Positions 53,746-63,868 of a DNA stretch of 64,000 nt are shown here, in pieces. The notes under the pieces were generated by a model. That model saw only the letters and a list, made by a program, of their open reading frames with translations. It did no database searches and was not told the origin of the DNA. The position numbers and the translations under genes were made by a program. Numbering within the stretch: the stretch's first letter is position 1; each line of letters begins with the position of its first letter. The DNA is from Lactobacillus colini (lineage in GTDB: Bacteria; Bacillota; Bacilli; Lactobacillales; Lactobacillaceae): NCBI RefSeq assembly GCF_017874575.1, contig NZ_JAGGLU010000002.1:210953-274952 (forward strand), given 5' to 3'.

Positions 53746-55105
53746 TCAACTCTCTTTTAACTATCAAAAAGATAGCAACATTTTAGAAAATATTTCTCTT
53801 CAAATTTTCCCTAACAGTTTCTCACTATTATATGGGCCAACAGGTTGCGGTAAGTCTACTCTATTAAAGTTAATCGCTGGCTTATATCCTAAGTTTGGTG
53901 GGCAAATAACTACTGGCAAGATTCAAAACTCTTTCAAGCAATGGGGCATGGTCTTTCAAAATCCTGATAAACAATTTACTATGCAAACACCTTACCAGGA
54001 GTTTATTTTTAGTCTAGAAAATTTACAATTAGATGAAAAGCAAGCCAAAAAGAGAATCTCTCTTGCTAGTCGAGAAACGAATACACAAGACTTGCTTGAG
54101 CGTGACTTTATCACACTCTCTGGCGGTGAAAAGCAACGCGTTGCCCTAGCAATAATTATTGCAATGGATTGTGACTTAGTCTTACTAGATGAGCCCTTTG
54201 CTAGCTGTGATCCTTACAATCGCAAGTTCTTATTAGAAAAACTATTTAAGCTAAAGCAAGAGGGCAAAACGATCATTATTACTGACCACAATTTAAGTGG
54301 CTACCAGGAGATGTGTGATCAGGTTTTCTTATTTAAAAATAAACATCGAATAGATGTTCTAAATAATAAAGCCAAGGAAGAATTTTTCCATCAACCAGCC
54401 CCGCCTCAACTTTCATTTCAATTGCCCAAAGATAGTAAGCCTATCCTAACCTTTGAAAATTTTAGCCTAAAACAAGGCGATAAAACTTTGATTGCAAATC
54501 AAAACTTACAAATTTTTCCTGGACATGGAACTTTATTAAGTGGTGCTAATGGCTCAGGCAAGACCTCCCTATTCAAAGCCTTAACTAAGCTAATTTCCTA
54601 CCAGGGAAAAATCACCTACCAGCAACAAGATATTAGTAAGATCAGACGGCGCAAGTACTTAACTCAAGTCGCTCAAGTCTTTCAAAATGCTAGCGATCAG
54701 TTCTTAATGGTGACTGTTAAAGAAGAGATAAAACTCAGTCAAAGCCTATCTAATCGCTTCTCTACAGCTGAAATTACAAATTTTCTAAAATTATTACAAC
54801 TAGATCAGCTATTAGACCATGTTGTTTATTCCTTATCAGGCGGTCAAAAGAAAAAACTGCAGCTACTTTTAATGATGATTGCTAATCCTAATATTTTATT
54901 ACTTGATGAACCATTTACTGGCTTAGATAAGCAAAGTATCCATATCATTAGTAACTTATTAAGAGAGTCTTTTCTAGATCAAGAAAAGACCCTAATCATT
55001 ATTAGTCACCAGAGCGATGATTTAGATTTATTGTGCGATTATCATCTCACCTTGAAAGACCGCCATCTTCAATACATTACAGGAGGGCTACTAGATGAAT
55101 CCTAG
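53732..55105 (+). CDS. ykoD: ECF transporter ATPase with two ABC domains
   Basis: 457 residues containing two ATPases: Walker A GPTGCGKST (about residue 38) and SGANGSGKTSL (about 270), signatures LSGGEKQRVALA and LSGGQKKKLQ. So both energising sites are on one chain. It drives YkoE/YkoC. Overlaps both neighbours, so all three are one operon. Confidence 0.93.
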   Translation: MLKINQLSFNYQKDSNILENISLQIFPNSFSLLYGPTGCGKSTLLKLIAGLYPKFGGQITTGKIQNSFKQWGMVFQNPDKQFTMQTPYQEFIFSLENLQLDEKQAKKRISLASRETNTQDLLERDFITLSGGEKQRVALAIIIAMDCDLVLLDEPFASCDPYNRKFLLEKLFKLKQEGKTIIITDHNLSGYQEMCDQVFLFKNKHRIDVLNNKAKEEFFHQPAPPQLSFQLPKDSKPILTFENFSLKQGDKTLIANQNLQIFPGHGTLLSGANGSGKTSLFKALTKLISYQGKITYQQQDISKIRRRKYLTQVAQVFQNASDQFLMVTVKEEIKLSQSLSNRFSTAEITNFLKLLQLDQLLDHVVYSLSGGQKKKLQLLLMMIANPNILLLDEPFTGLDKQSIHIISNLLRESFLDQEKTLIIISHQSDDLDLLCDYHLTLKDRHLQYITGGLLDES

Positions 55106-55742
55106 TCTAAAATTATTTCTGGTATTAATTATTTCTTTGGAAATATCTTTTAAGGCTAACTTATGGGCTAACTTAATTATAATTATTAGTTGCATTATCT
55201 ATCTTCTAGCTCATAAAATCTCACCCAAAAATTTACTATTATTAATAGCAGTACCTTTACTAGCTGCTATTGCCATGTTTACAAGTATTTATTTAGCTTC
55301 ACCTAGTAAAGTTATTTTTGCTTGGGTATTGTTTACAAGAATCTATGCTTTTGTCTTTGCTGGAGCATGTGTAACTCAAACTACAACAATTACCCAGTTA
55401 GCATACTCTTTAGAAAAGAACTTCAAATTACCTAGTAAGTTCGTTTATGGTACTCTTGCTGCATTTAACGTCTTTCCCAAAATTAAAGAAGAAGTTATTA
55501 GAATTCAGGTAGCTGGTGAAATGCGTGGACTATATCTATCATTTTGGTCACCTAGGCTATATTTTAAGGCAATCCTAGCCGCTATTAATTGGGCTGATGA
55601 TCTAACACAAGGAATGACTTCGCACGGTTATCGTGAAAATCAACCCCGCAGCATTATCCAAAAAATCCCGCTGACAAAAAAAGATTGGTTAATCTTTGTC
55701 GCAATACTGACAATATTTCAACCAATCTTATTCTTAACCTAA
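55095..55742 (+). CDS. ykoC: ECF transporter transmembrane (T) component
   Basis: 215 residues of CbiQ/EcfT type with about five helices; coupling-helix segment VAGEMRGLY lies at about residue 140. GGAGGG precedes the ATG inside ykoD. The last base lies one base from the convergent rlmH stop. Confidence 0.9.
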   Translation: MNPSLKLFLVLIISLEISFKANLWANLIIIISCIIYLLAHKISPKNLLLLIAVPLLAAIAMFTSIYLASPSKVIFAWVLFTRIYAFVFAGACVTQTTTITQLAYSLEKNFKLPSKFVYGTLAAFNVFPKIKEEVIRIQVAGEMRGLYLSFWSPRLYFKAILAAINWADDLTQGMTSHGYRENQPRSIIQKIPLTKKDWLIFVAILTIFQPILFLT

Positions 55743-56222
55743 CTACTTGTGGTAAGGACTACCATTATTAATCATAAAAGCTCGGTAAATCTGTTCACTT
55801 AATACTAATCTCATTAATTGATGTGGCATTGTAAACTTGCCAAAGCTGATTAAATCATCAGCCCGCCTATTAACAGCACTGCTAGTGCCTAAACTGCCAC
55901 CAATGACAAAGGTAATGTCTGAATGACCATAAGTTGCCAAGTTTTGAATCTCTTTAGCAAATTCTTCACTTGTTCTCTCTTTTCCTTTAATTGCGGTTAC
56001 AAAGACATACTCTTTGTCTTTTATTTTGCTTAATATTCTCTCGCCTTCAATTTCTTTTACTTTTTCCATTTCGGCTGGACTTAACTTTTCTGGGGCTTTT
56101 TCATCAGGAACTTGTATTATCTTCATTTTGGCATAGCGATCCATGCGTTTCATATATTCTGCGATGCCATCTTTGAAATATTTCTCCTTCAACTTACCTA
56201 CACATACAATCTTGATGTTCAT
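55743..56222 (-). CDS. rlmH: 23S rRNA pseudouridine-1915 N3-methyltransferase
   Basis: 159 residues from ATG 56222, the usual family length; an upstream in-frame start adds five codons that overlap the ribosome site. SPOUT knot residues: [38 protein letters not shown] and the C-terminal [17 protein letters not shown] are all intact. It methylates m3Psi1915 in 23S rRNA. It closes the wal-htrA block. Confidence 0.97.
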   Translation of the reverse strand: MNIKIVCVGKLKEKYFKDGIAEYMKRMDRYAKMKIIQVPDEKAPEKLSPAEMEKVKEIEGERILSKIKDKEYVFVTAIKGKERTSEEFAKEIQNLATYGHSDITFVIGGSLGTSSAVNRRADDLISFGKFTMPHQLMRLVLSEQIYRAFMINNGSPYHK

Positions 56223-56337
56223 TTTATCCTCGCTCAATTTTATTGCTATCTTATTTTAACCCGTTATTTGTGAAACTTCTAGTTTTTGAAAAATGTTTAA
56301 CACAATATTTAGTTATTTTTATCACTGACATACTATA

Positions 56338-56590
56338 AATTGTGGTTAAATGCAAAATCTAACAATAAACTATTCAGTTTTCAAAAAATATCAAATTATA
56401 ATTTGTATTTTTATAATAAATTTTATTATAAACCTGGTTTAAAAGCATCTATAAATCCAAAATTAAATAATTAAATAACTTGATTTTTTAGAAAAAATAA
56501 ATTTTTCCATCTTTTTGTAAGGCGCTTTCTTTCTTAGTTATACACAATCCACAGAGTTATCCACAGCACATCTATATCTTGTGGTTACTA
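56338..56590. other. AT-rich spacer with DnaA-box-like sites
   Basis: The 446-bp gap between rlmH and htrA has no gene. It is highly AT-rich and contains TTATACACA (56538-56546), TTATCCACA (56557-56565, perfect consensus) and a near match between them (CAATCCACA). Inverted TGTGGTTA sites lie at 56341 and 56580. No tRNA or palindrome explains them. Possible DnaA titration or reactivation site; see findings. Confidence 0.45.
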
Positions 56591-56632
56591 AAAAATACGA
56601 ACTTTTATCAGTTTCACAAAGATAACATACAT

Positions 56633-56668
56633 AAAAAAGGGATTCACTTTAAAATGAACCCCTTTTTA
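56633..56668. terminator. Terminator of htrA
   Basis: AAAAAAGGGATTCA pairs with TGAACCCCTTTTT, directly after the htrA stop at 56669. Confidence 0.8.
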
Positions 56669-57874
56669 TTATTTACTCAATGTAACACTTAGATTCTTAG
56701 TTTTGCTATTGCGGACAACCTGTACGGTTATATGGTCGCCAATCTTGTGTGAATACAGTGCAGTATGCAATGAAGCTAAATCCTTCACTGTCTTGCCATC
56801 AACTTTTGTAATGATATCGCCACTCTTCATCCCTGCCTTAGCAGCACTACCATTCTTAGTAACTGATGCAACATAAATTCCAGATTTAACATTTGACGGC
56901 ACATTCAGTTGCTTTTTAGCGTACTCTGTTAATTCACTAACAGATGCTACACGAACACCTAATTGTGGACGGGTAATTTTACCATTCTTTACCAATTCAT
57001 TGATGATTGAGACAACTTCATCACTAGGAATTGCAAATCCCATCCCTTCAACACTTGTACCATCACTAGACTGAGATAGTTTCATTGAATTAATACCAAT
57101 TACCTGACCGGATTCATTTACTAATGGACCACCAGAATTACCTGGGTTAATAGCTGCATCTGTTTGAATAACTGTCGCCTGATTAGTCACTTGTCCAGAT
57201 GAATTAGTGATATCTATTGTCCTGCTCTTAGCTGAAATAATTCCTTGAGTAACGCTCGTCGCATATTGACTACCCAATGGTGAACCTACAGCAATCACTT
57301 GTTGGCCTGGTTCTACATTTTTTGAATTGCCGAATTGCGCGGTTTGAGTTACATACTTGCCATCAATAGTCAAAACAGCTAAGTCAGTTTCAGAATCAGT
57401 ACCGACCTTTTTAGCTGTGACAGTTTTTCCGTTACTTAAGATAACTTGCAACTCATCACTACCAGAAACAACGTGATTATTAGTTACAATATACCCCTTG
57501 CCATTAGCCTTCATGTAAATAACGCCAGAACCTTCACTATAAGTTTCTAACTTAGATTTTGAACTAGAATTGCTTGAGGACCCCTCACTATAATCACCAA
57601 AAATACTAAATGGGTCATTTGATGAGCTAGTACTATTTTGTTTCTTTAGGTTAACAACTGAAACAACCGAATTTTTAACAACATTAAAAGCAGCCGTCAT
57701 TTGACCTGAACTTTTACTAGTATTTTTAACCGTTGTTACTGTTGGAGCAGCAGTTTGAGCACTATTTTGGCTAATTTGACTCATACCAGCATAGGCAACT
57801 CCACCACCTAAAAGGCCAGCAACAACACCTACGATACCTGTTTTTAATAAAGTATTATTCTTCTTTTCAGCCAT
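56669..57874 (-). CDS. htrA: HtrA-type serine protease
   Basis: 401 residues. One N-terminal membrane anchor (TGIVGVVAGLLGGGVAYAG) and a Ser-rich linker. The trypsin-like domain has catalytic H134 (VTNNHVVSG), D164 (SETDLAVL) and S247 (INPGNSGGPL). One PDZ domain is at about 295-390. It removes misfolded proteins at the outside of the membrane. It ends the walR-walK-yycH-yycI-walJ-htrA series. Confidence 0.96.
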   Translation of the reverse strand: MAEKKNNTLLKTGIVGVVAGLLGGGVAYAGMSQISQNSAQTAAPTVTTVKNTSKSSGQMTAAFNVVKNSVVSVVNLKKQNSTSSSNDPFSIFGDYSEGSSSNSSSKSKLETYSEGSGVIYMKANGKGYIVTNNHVVSGSDELQVILSNGKTVTAKKVGTDSETDLAVLTIDGKYVTQTAQFGNSKNVEPGQQVIAVGSPLGSQYATSVTQGIISAKSRTIDITNSSGQVTNQATVIQTDAAINPGNSGGPLVNESGQVIGINSMKLSQSSDGTSVEGMGFAIPSDEVVSIINELVKNGKITRPQLGVRVASVSELTEYAKKQLNVPSNVKSGIYVASVTKNGSAAKAGMKSGDIITKVDGKTVKDLASLHTALYSHKIGDHITVQVVRNSKTKNLSVTLSK

Positions 57875-57983
57875 GTTTCTTCCCTCTCTTAGCTTGATAT
57901 GTTCAAAAATATTATTTAATTTTTCACATTAAATATCATAAAAAGCAAGTTTGAAGAATTTATGAATATTTATTTTTTAATTG

Positions 57984-58781
57984 CTAAATTTCTACCAAAT
58001 CTGTCGGCCTATCTGGAGCTGTATCATAAATTTTGACATCTGCAGGCAATTCCGCATCCCCATTGATTAAGATATCCTTGGCTGCTTCATGAGCCTTGTA
58101 CTTGGTGTTATTATGCTCAGAACGGTGAGCCAAGAAGATATTTTTGGTATTAGACTTTACTACATCTAATAAAGTCTCTCCAGCTTGTTCATTAGATAAA
58201 TGCCCTACATCAGACATGATTCGCTGCTTCAACGACCATGAATATGGTCCATGACGCAGCATCAGGTCATCATAATTAAATTCCATCAGGTATCCATCAG
58301 CCGCTTCTATCTGACTTTTGACATTATTTGAAACATAGCCTGTATCTGTTAAACAAGCAAAGCGCTTGCCACCACTAGCGAATACATAATACTGAGGTTG
58401 GGCAGCATCATGACTAGTGGCAAAACTAGTTACCTCTAAATCACCAAAACTCTTAATCTTCCCTGGCTCAAAGGTATTGATTTGATCGACAGGTAACTTA
58501 CCAATCTTATTAGTATCAATGAGGTATTGCCAAGTCCCCGAATTAGCAAAAGCATTAATTTGGGGATAGCGTCTCATCAAGACTCCTAATCCACCTGAAT
58601 GATCAGTATGATCATGACTCAAAAAGACCATGTCAATTTCTTTAATATCAACCCCCACACTTGCTAAAAGATCTTTAGCTTTTTTACCGGATACTCCCGC
58701 ATCCATTAATACCTTATGTTCCTGTGTTTGAATTAAGGTTATATTTCCGCTCGAACCGCTTGCCAATACTGATACTTTCAC
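57984..58781 (-). CDS. walJ: WalJ/YycJ metallo-beta-lactamase-fold protein
   Basis: 265 residues. KVSVLASGSSGNITLIQT, metal motif LSHDHTDHSGGLGVLM, TSHDAAQPQYYVF and later HLSNEQAGETLL and AHRSEHNN define the YycJ/VicX family. Likely a nuclease linked to DNA repair and cell-wall homeostasis. Part of the wal operon. Confidence 0.94.
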   Translation of the reverse strand: MKVSVLASGSSGNITLIQTQEHKVLMDAGVSGKKAKDLLASVGVDIKEIDMVFLSHDHTDHSGGLGVLMRRYPQINAFANSGTWQYLIDTNKIGKLPVDQINTFEPGKIKSFGDLEVTSFATSHDAAQPQYYVFASGGKRFACLTDTGYVSNNVKSQIEAADGYLMEFNYDDLMLRHGPYSWSLKQRIMSDVGHLSNEQAGETLLDVVKSNTKNIFLAHRSEHNNTKYKAHEAAKDILINGDAELPADVKIYDTAPDRPTDLVEI

Positions 58782-58792
58782 TAAAAAAACTC

Positions 58793-59638
58793 CTAACTTT
58801 TTTCTTCGTCGCTTTTATCACTAGAATTAGTCTGGGACTGCAAAATTGTGCTAGTAAAGGCATTGACTCTTTTAATAGTTACTGTTTTTGAAGTGTCATT
58901 TTCAATGGCAACTATCCATGCCGGCAAAAATATTACATTTCCACGTACTTGCGTTAATTTAGCATAGCCTAATTTCATCCAGATTACCTTAGAGTTATTT
59001 GGTAATTCACTATAAGTATATAGTGAATTGATGGCTTCTTTAGCACTGATTGTAGTCTGTCTTTCCCTAACAGTAGTGACCGTATCGGTATAACGTTGAT
59101 AATAAGACACAATTTTATTATTTCTTACCATAATATGTAATCTAGACCTGCGGGAATAAATTACGCCATAACTAGTTTTTTGCAAGAAAACATAATCATT
59201 ATCACTAGAATACTCTGGTGAATAAACATATTGATCACCTTCATACACATTCTTAGGATTATCCTTAAAACTAATTATGTCTTCAATGGCTTGTTTTTTA
59301 TTTGAACTGACTGCAACTGGGGTAGTTAAGCTAACACTGATACTATCTTCACCATCTGAAGGACTATTTATACTAACTTCGCCACTGACTTGGCTTTGAG
59401 CTTTATTGACCCATTTTTTATTAATTTTAGACGCTAGATAGTACCCATCTGATTGTTTATCACTAAGATGTGGGATCTTAATATTATCTGCAATCATTTC
59501 TTGTTGCAAATTATCACCAGTATTAGTGGTTGCATTGCTAGAAAGTAAGGTCGGTGTCTGAATAACTTCAATCCCCAGAAAAATATTAATCCCAATAAAA
59601 ACAATTAAAAATATCCACTGGATTCGTTTAAAGTCCAT
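58793..59638 (-). CDS. walI: WalI/YycI regulator of WalK
   Basis: 281 residues. A single N-terminal helix (IQWIFLIVFIGINIFLGIEV) and an extracytoplasmic YycI fold (YAKLTQVRGNVIFLPAWIVA). It controls WalK together with YycH by membrane-helix contact. It overlaps yycH by 11 bp. Confidence 0.92.
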   Translation of the reverse strand: MDFKRIQWIFLIVFIGINIFLGIEVIQTPTLLSSNATTNTGDNLQQEMIADNIKIPHLSDKQSDGYYLASKINKKWVNKAQSQVSGEVSINSPSDGEDSISVSLTTPVAVSSNKKQAIEDIISFKDNPKNVYEGDQYVYSPEYSSDNDYVFLQKTSYGVIYSRRSRLHIMVRNNKIVSYYQRYTDTVTTVRERQTTISAKEAINSLYTYSELPNNSKVIWMKLGYAKLTQVRGNVIFLPAWIVAIENDTSKTVTIKRVNAFTSTILQSQTNSSDKSDEEKS

Positions 59639-60980
59639 TCTCTAACGCCTCCTTATTTTGTAATTTAGCCTTAGCACTAGGATCACTAATTGGTGAATCA
59701 TTGATCCATTCCTTCAATGAGCGCCATCTACCTTTAATCTTGACATAATATGTTGGCACTAAGTCAACCAATCGAGAATCTTTATTACTATCGGCATTAA
59801 CCGTATAACCGACAATTATGCGATTGATACTCTTCTTAGAATAACCATTAGCGATTAATTGATTAAGTGCTACTCTCGTTGCGGGTAAAGTAGATTTAGA
59901 GCCATTACTTGGAATCGGTATTTGCAAATTCAAACTATTAAAGTTGATCCGCAGTCTGTTCTTAGTAAAGTTAACCTGAGCTCTAGTATTGTAATCCCCC
60001 GGTAAAAATACCGGATACTCTTCAACGAAACTCTGATAAATTAAGTTATTATTATCCCCATCAAAGAAGTGCAGATCTGGATCAACTAAGCCAATCTTTC
60101 TGACATAATATAGACTTGTACTCAAGCGCTTAGTAACTGAACCTGGGATTTTTCCTTCATTGAAGTTTACATACTCATAGTTGTGAGTATTCTTAGCAGC
60201 AATTAAACGCTCATATACACCATTAGAATAAGTTATTGATGTAGAGCTATTACGCTGGTTGATTGAACCTGTTCCTAGCAAACGATATACAAAGTAAGAA
60301 TCTGTTTCTTGGTTAGTCAAATAGCTATAGTTAGGTAATTCTGTTTCTTCTTCATAGAATGGTAAGTAGGCCCCACTTAAGCGATGTAGGGCTACTGGCA
60401 TTTGTACTTTAGCATTTTTGATCTGATTATAGAACTTTTCAAAGTTAATCTTACCAATTGCTAGGCGGTAAACTGTATAATCTTGATCATTCCCCAAGTA
60501 AAGATACTTCTCACTACTATTTATTGGAACAAAAAGTCGATTGAACTCTCCATTATTGGCTCTTTTTAATTTAGTAAGAAATAATGAAATAGTAATTTGA
60601 TCCGGATAAGTCAGCTGCAAGTAATTTTGATTTTTGATCAAATTATCATAAGCTGATTTACTACTTGTCATCTTAACCGGGGCAGTCTCTTCTAATGGTT
60701 GGGTTATTTTAGAAAATTGCAAAGGCAAGTTTACCTTACCCCCATAAACCTGGTAGAGCTGATTATTATGATAATAAAACAACTGTGTTGGAATATATAT
60801 TTCACGAATAGACTTTTGACCTACTTCTTTTTTAGCTGGAGATTGATTAGAAGCTTGTTCAATCCGTGAAAAACGCGAATCTGATCCCCAAATGTAAGCA
60901 GATAAGCTAAGTGAAACTAACACCATCAAAATCAAACTACCAGTAAGGCAAATATTACCTATCTTGTGTTTAAATCTCAT
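59628..60980 (-). CDS. walH: WalH/YycH regulator of WalK
   Basis: 450 residues from ATG 60980 after GAAGGAGC; the frame extends 37 codons further into walK, without a site. One N-terminal helix (GSLILMVLVSLSLSAYIWGS), the remainder extracytoplasmic. Overlaps the end of walK by 11 bp. Works with YycI to restrain WalK. Confidence 0.92.
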   Translation of the reverse strand: MRFKHKIGNICLTGSLILMVLVSLSLSAYIWGSDSRFSRIEQASNQSPAKKEVGQKSIREIYIPTQLFYYHNNQLYQVYGGKVNLPLQFSKITQPLEETAPVKMTSSKSAYDNLIKNQNYLQLTYPDQITISLFLTKLKRANNGEFNRLFVPINSSEKYLYLGNDQDYTVYRLAIGKINFEKFYNQIKNAKVQMPVALHRLSGAYLPFYEEETELPNYSYLTNQETDSYFVYRLLGTGSINQRNSSTSITYSNGVYERLIAAKNTHNYEYVNFNEGKIPGSVTKRLSTSLYYVRKIGLVDPDLHFFDGDNNNLIYQSFVEEYPVFLPGDYNTRAQVNFTKNRLRINFNSLNLQIPIPSNGSKSTLPATRVALNQLIANGYSKKSINRIIVGYTVNADSNKDSRLVDLVPTYYVKIKGRWRSLKEWINDSPISDPSAKAKLQNKEALENGL

Positions 60981-62841
60981 CCCAGCTAGCTCCTTCCTCA
61001 GATATCGGCTCAAATGGCAATGAAATATAGAAAGTCGAACCTTCACCTTCTGCACTATCAGCCCAAATACGTCCATTATGGGCTTCGACAATTTCCTTAG
61101 AAATTGCTAACCCCAAGCCAGTGCCGCCTTGCTTGCGAGAGCGAGCTTTGTCAACACGATAGAAACGATCAAAGATCTTATTTAAATCCTTCCTTGGGAT
61201 ACCCAAGCCTTGGTCAGAAATACTTAAGATAATGTGTTTATGAGCCTGCAATAGACGGACAGTAATAACCCCACCATCTGGTGAGTACTTAATAGCATTA
61301 TTCATAATATTATCAATTACTTGCATCATCTTATCAGTATCTATTTCTACCCAAAGAGCCTGCTTAGTAATTTCACGTTTAATAGTGTATTTTTTGACAC
61401 TATTGTCACTTTTTTCGGCGTCTTTTTTTAGCATCATATCAAAGCGGTTTAAGACATGATTGACAAAATCATTAATATTGACCCACTCTAAATCCATCTT
61501 AGCTACGCCACGATCCATTCGCGATAAGCTTAATAAGTCATTAATCATGCGTATCATACGCTCAGTTTCTTCTTGCACCACACCCAAAAATTGGGGAGCA
61601 ATATTAGGATCTTTCCAAGCTCCATCATTTAAAGCCTCAACATAAGCTCGCATACTAGTAAGCGGAGTTCTTAACTCATGCGATACATTAGAAACAAATT
61701 GTTGCTGCTCACGTTCATTCTTTTGTTGTTCGGTAATATCATGCAAGACACAAACTAACCCTGATACAAATCCGGTAACCCTTTGGATTAATGAGAAGTT
61801 AGCATGTAATATCATTTCATCATGAGTATCAGAATTTACTGTCACGATTAGCTCTTGTTGTGTACTCATTAAATCTTGAATAGTAACATCCTTTAGACCT
61901 AGTAGGTTAGTAATCGAGAAGCCAATAACATCAGCTTCTTTTTTATTCAAAAAGTCTAAGGCTGTTTCATTAATAATTGTAATATTGCCATGGCGATCAG
62001 TAGCAATAACCCCATCTGTCATATGGGTCAAAACATTATCTAACCTGCGCCGTTCACTCTCTGAAATTTCTTGAGTACGTTCAATCCTAACTGATAAAGT
62101 ATTAAACGCCTTAGCTAGCTTGCCTAACTCATCATCAGCATAGACGTTAACGTGGCCTGAATAATCACCATCAGATACCCTAAGTGCTTGCTTTGTCATC
62201 TCTTCAATTGGTCGCGTTATTGCCCGAGAAATAAACAAAGAGACTATCGCTCCTAAGAAAGCCGCAATTAATGAGGCCGTCAAAAACATGATTGACACGT
62301 TGCGAATATTATTAAATACGCTCTGCATACTTGCCCTAATTGCAATTACACCAATTGTGGTGTTAGTACCATTACCTGAAGTAAGTGGCGTGATTTGAAT
62401 CATGTAGGTTCCATTAGCATCTACCACCCTAGAAACCTGCCGCCCACTAGAGATGGCTTTTTTGATATCTGAACTTGTATCACGCTGACCAACACGCTGT
62501 TGATCATTTATATTTGAAACAGCTCTAATTACCCCTTTATTATCAACAACTGTAATTTGATTAATTGCATCGTTATTATAATTAGATACAATTTGGCTTA
62601 GTTGGCTATTAGCATTTTGGGTATTGGGACGATTCAATTGATTAGTGATTTGATTAGTAATAATATTTGGAATTTGGATTGAAGTTTCAAAACTTTCAAT
62701 CGAGCTCTGCTCTAATTGTCGTGTAAAATACGCACCAACAATCTCAATTGTTGCTAGTAACAACAACATAAAAATCAACGCAATTTTAAAATTAATTGAT
62801 GTAAAACTTTTCTTTATTTTCTTCACATTACTTACCCACAC
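60970..62841 (-). CDS. walK: WalK sensor histidine kinase
   Basis: 623 residues from GTG 62841 (weak site; another GTG five codons in is possible). Two membrane helices flank an extracytoplasmic PAS-like sensor (about 45-180). Then HAMP (about 205-260), PAS (about 265-370), HisKA with H388 in VSHELRTPLTSMRAY, and an HATPase domain (NNAIKYSPDGG; GLGIPRKDLNKIFDRFYRVD; GTGLGLAIS). It senses cell-wall state and phosphorylates WalR; the only widely essential two-component pair in low-GC Gram-positives. Confidence 0.97.
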   Translation of the reverse strand: MWVSNVKKIKKSFTSINFKIALIFMLLLLATIEIVGAYFTRQLEQSSIESFETSIQIPNIITNQITNQLNRPNTQNANSQLSQIVSNYNNDAINQITVVDNKGVIRAVSNINDQQRVGQRDTSSDIKKAISSGRQVSRVVDANGTYMIQITPLTSGNGTNTTIGVIAIRASMQSVFNNIRNVSIMFLTASLIAAFLGAIVSLFISRAITRPIEEMTKQALRVSDGDYSGHVNVYADDELGKLAKAFNTLSVRIERTQEISESERRRLDNVLTHMTDGVIATDRHGNITIINETALDFLNKKEADVIGFSITNLLGLKDVTIQDLMSTQQELIVTVNSDTHDEMILHANFSLIQRVTGFVSGLVCVLHDITEQQKNEREQQQFVSNVSHELRTPLTSMRAYVEALNDGAWKDPNIAPQFLGVVQEETERMIRMINDLLSLSRMDRGVAKMDLEWVNINDFVNHVLNRFDMMLKKDAEKSDNSVKKYTIKREITKQALWVEIDTDKMMQVIDNIMNNAIKYSPDGGVITVRLLQAHKHIILSISDQGLGIPRKDLNKIFDRFYRVDKARSRKQGGTGLGLAISKEIVEAHNGRIWADSAEGEGSTFYISLPFEPISEEGASWDEI

Positions 62842-62875
62842 AAAATAAGACCACTATTACGTGGCCTTTTATCAT

Positions 62876-63583
62876 TTATTCATCAGATGGATCTTTAACG
62901 TAGTATCCAACACCACGTCTTGTAACTAAAACAGTTGGCGAAGATGGGTTATCTTCAATCTTTTCACGTAAACGTCTTACCGTTACATCGACCGTTCTTA
63001 CATCACCGAAGTAGTCATAACCCCAAACAGTTTGCAGTAAATGTTCCCGTGTCATTACCTGACCCATATGCTGCGCCAAATAATGCAATAATTCAAATTC
63101 ACGATGTGTGAGTTCGATCTTTTCACCACTTTTTTCAACAATATAGGCTTCTGGCATAATTACTAAGTTACCAATGGCAATATTTTTATTTTCTTCATCA
63201 TCATTAGCCTTTTGAGTAAGATCACGGCGACGTAAATTAGCTTTTACTCGAGCTACTAACTCACGATTAGAAAATGGCTTAGTCACATAATCATCAGCAC
63301 CCATCTCAAGCCCTAAGACCTTATCAATTTCAGTGTCTTTAGCCGTTACCATGATAATTGGCATATCATGACTTTTACGTACCTCGCGTGCAACTTCTAA
63401 GCCGTCTTTTTTAGGCAGCATTAAATCTAGAATCATTAGATCAGGATTATATTCATCTACTTTTTCGACAGCTTCTTCGCCGTCATAAGCTGTCTCAACG
63501 TCATAACCTTCCTTAGTTAGGTTAAACTTAATGATATCCGAGATAGGTTTTTCATCGTCTACCACTAAAATCTTTTTTGGCAT
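62876..63583 (-). CDS. walR: WalR response regulator
   Basis: 235 residues. Receiver phospho-site D53 ([13 protein letters not shown]), with acidic pocket DD at 9-10 and K-loop VTKPFSNRE. OmpR-type winged helix at about 130-232 ([40 protein letters not shown]). Controls autolysins and wall metabolism. GAGGAAT precedes the ATG. First gene of the operon. Confidence 0.98.
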   Translation of the reverse strand: MPKKILVVDDEKPISDIIKFNLTKEGYDVETAYDGEEAVEKVDEYNPDLMILDLMLPKKDGLEVAREVRKSHDMPIIMVTAKDTEIDKVLGLEMGADDYVTKPFSNRELVARVKANLRRRDLTQKANDDEENKNIAIGNLVIMPEAYIVEKSGEKIELTHREFELLHYLAQHMGQVMTREHLLQTVWGYDYFGDVRTVDVTVRRLREKIEDNPSSPTVLVTRRGVGYYVKDPSDE

Positions 63584-63667
63584 AGGGATTCCTCCTCATC
63601 GTAATAACTTTATTATACTGTTTTTGGACTAGGTTTTAAATTATTGCAAAAAAATTGTAAAAAACTC

Positions 63668-63696
63668 TTGCATTTTTTGCCTATAGCTGGCATAAT
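63668..63696 (+). promoter_or_regulatory. Promoter of tRNA-Lys copy 1
   Basis: TTGCAT (63668-63673), 17-bp spacer, CATAAT (63691-63696), 22 bp before the mature 5' end. The identical promoter recurs at 63872-63900 for copy 2. Confidence 0.75.
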
Positions 63697-63717
63697 AATA
63701 CTCGTTGGTTATCCAAT

Positions 63718-63790
63718 GGGTGGTTAGCTCAGCTGGCAGAGCAACGGACTCTTAATCCGTGGGTCCAGGGTTCGATCCCCTGACCACCCA
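63718..63790 (+). tRNA. tRNA-Lys (anticodon CTT)
   Basis: 73-nt cloverleaf: acceptor GGGTGGT/ACCACCC with discriminator A, D-loop TAGCTCAGCTGGCAGAGC, anticodon stem ACGGA/TCCGT with loop CTCTTAA, and T-loop GGTTCGATCCC. The anticodon CTT reads AAG. The CCA end is not encoded. Confidence 0.97.
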
Positions 63791-63797
63791 TAATTAT

Positions 63798-63826
63798 AAA
63801 GCATCGCGCTAGCGGTGCTTTTTATT
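63798..63826 (+). terminator. Terminator between tRNA copies
   Basis: AAAGCATCGC, four-base loop, GCGGTGCTTT then TTATTTTC. Each copy thus has its own promoter, and copy 1 its own terminator. Confidence 0.8.
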
Positions 63827-63868
63827 TTCTCTGAAGCTTAAAACTTTTTTCAAAAAATTTCAAATTTC

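Larger units (their letters stand above)
63665..63795 (+). repeat. Tandem tRNA unit, copy 1
   Basis: 131 bp containing promoter and tRNA-Lys, repeated at 63869-63999 with a single difference (ATACTCG against ATATTCG). The offset is 204 bp. Confidence 0.95.
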
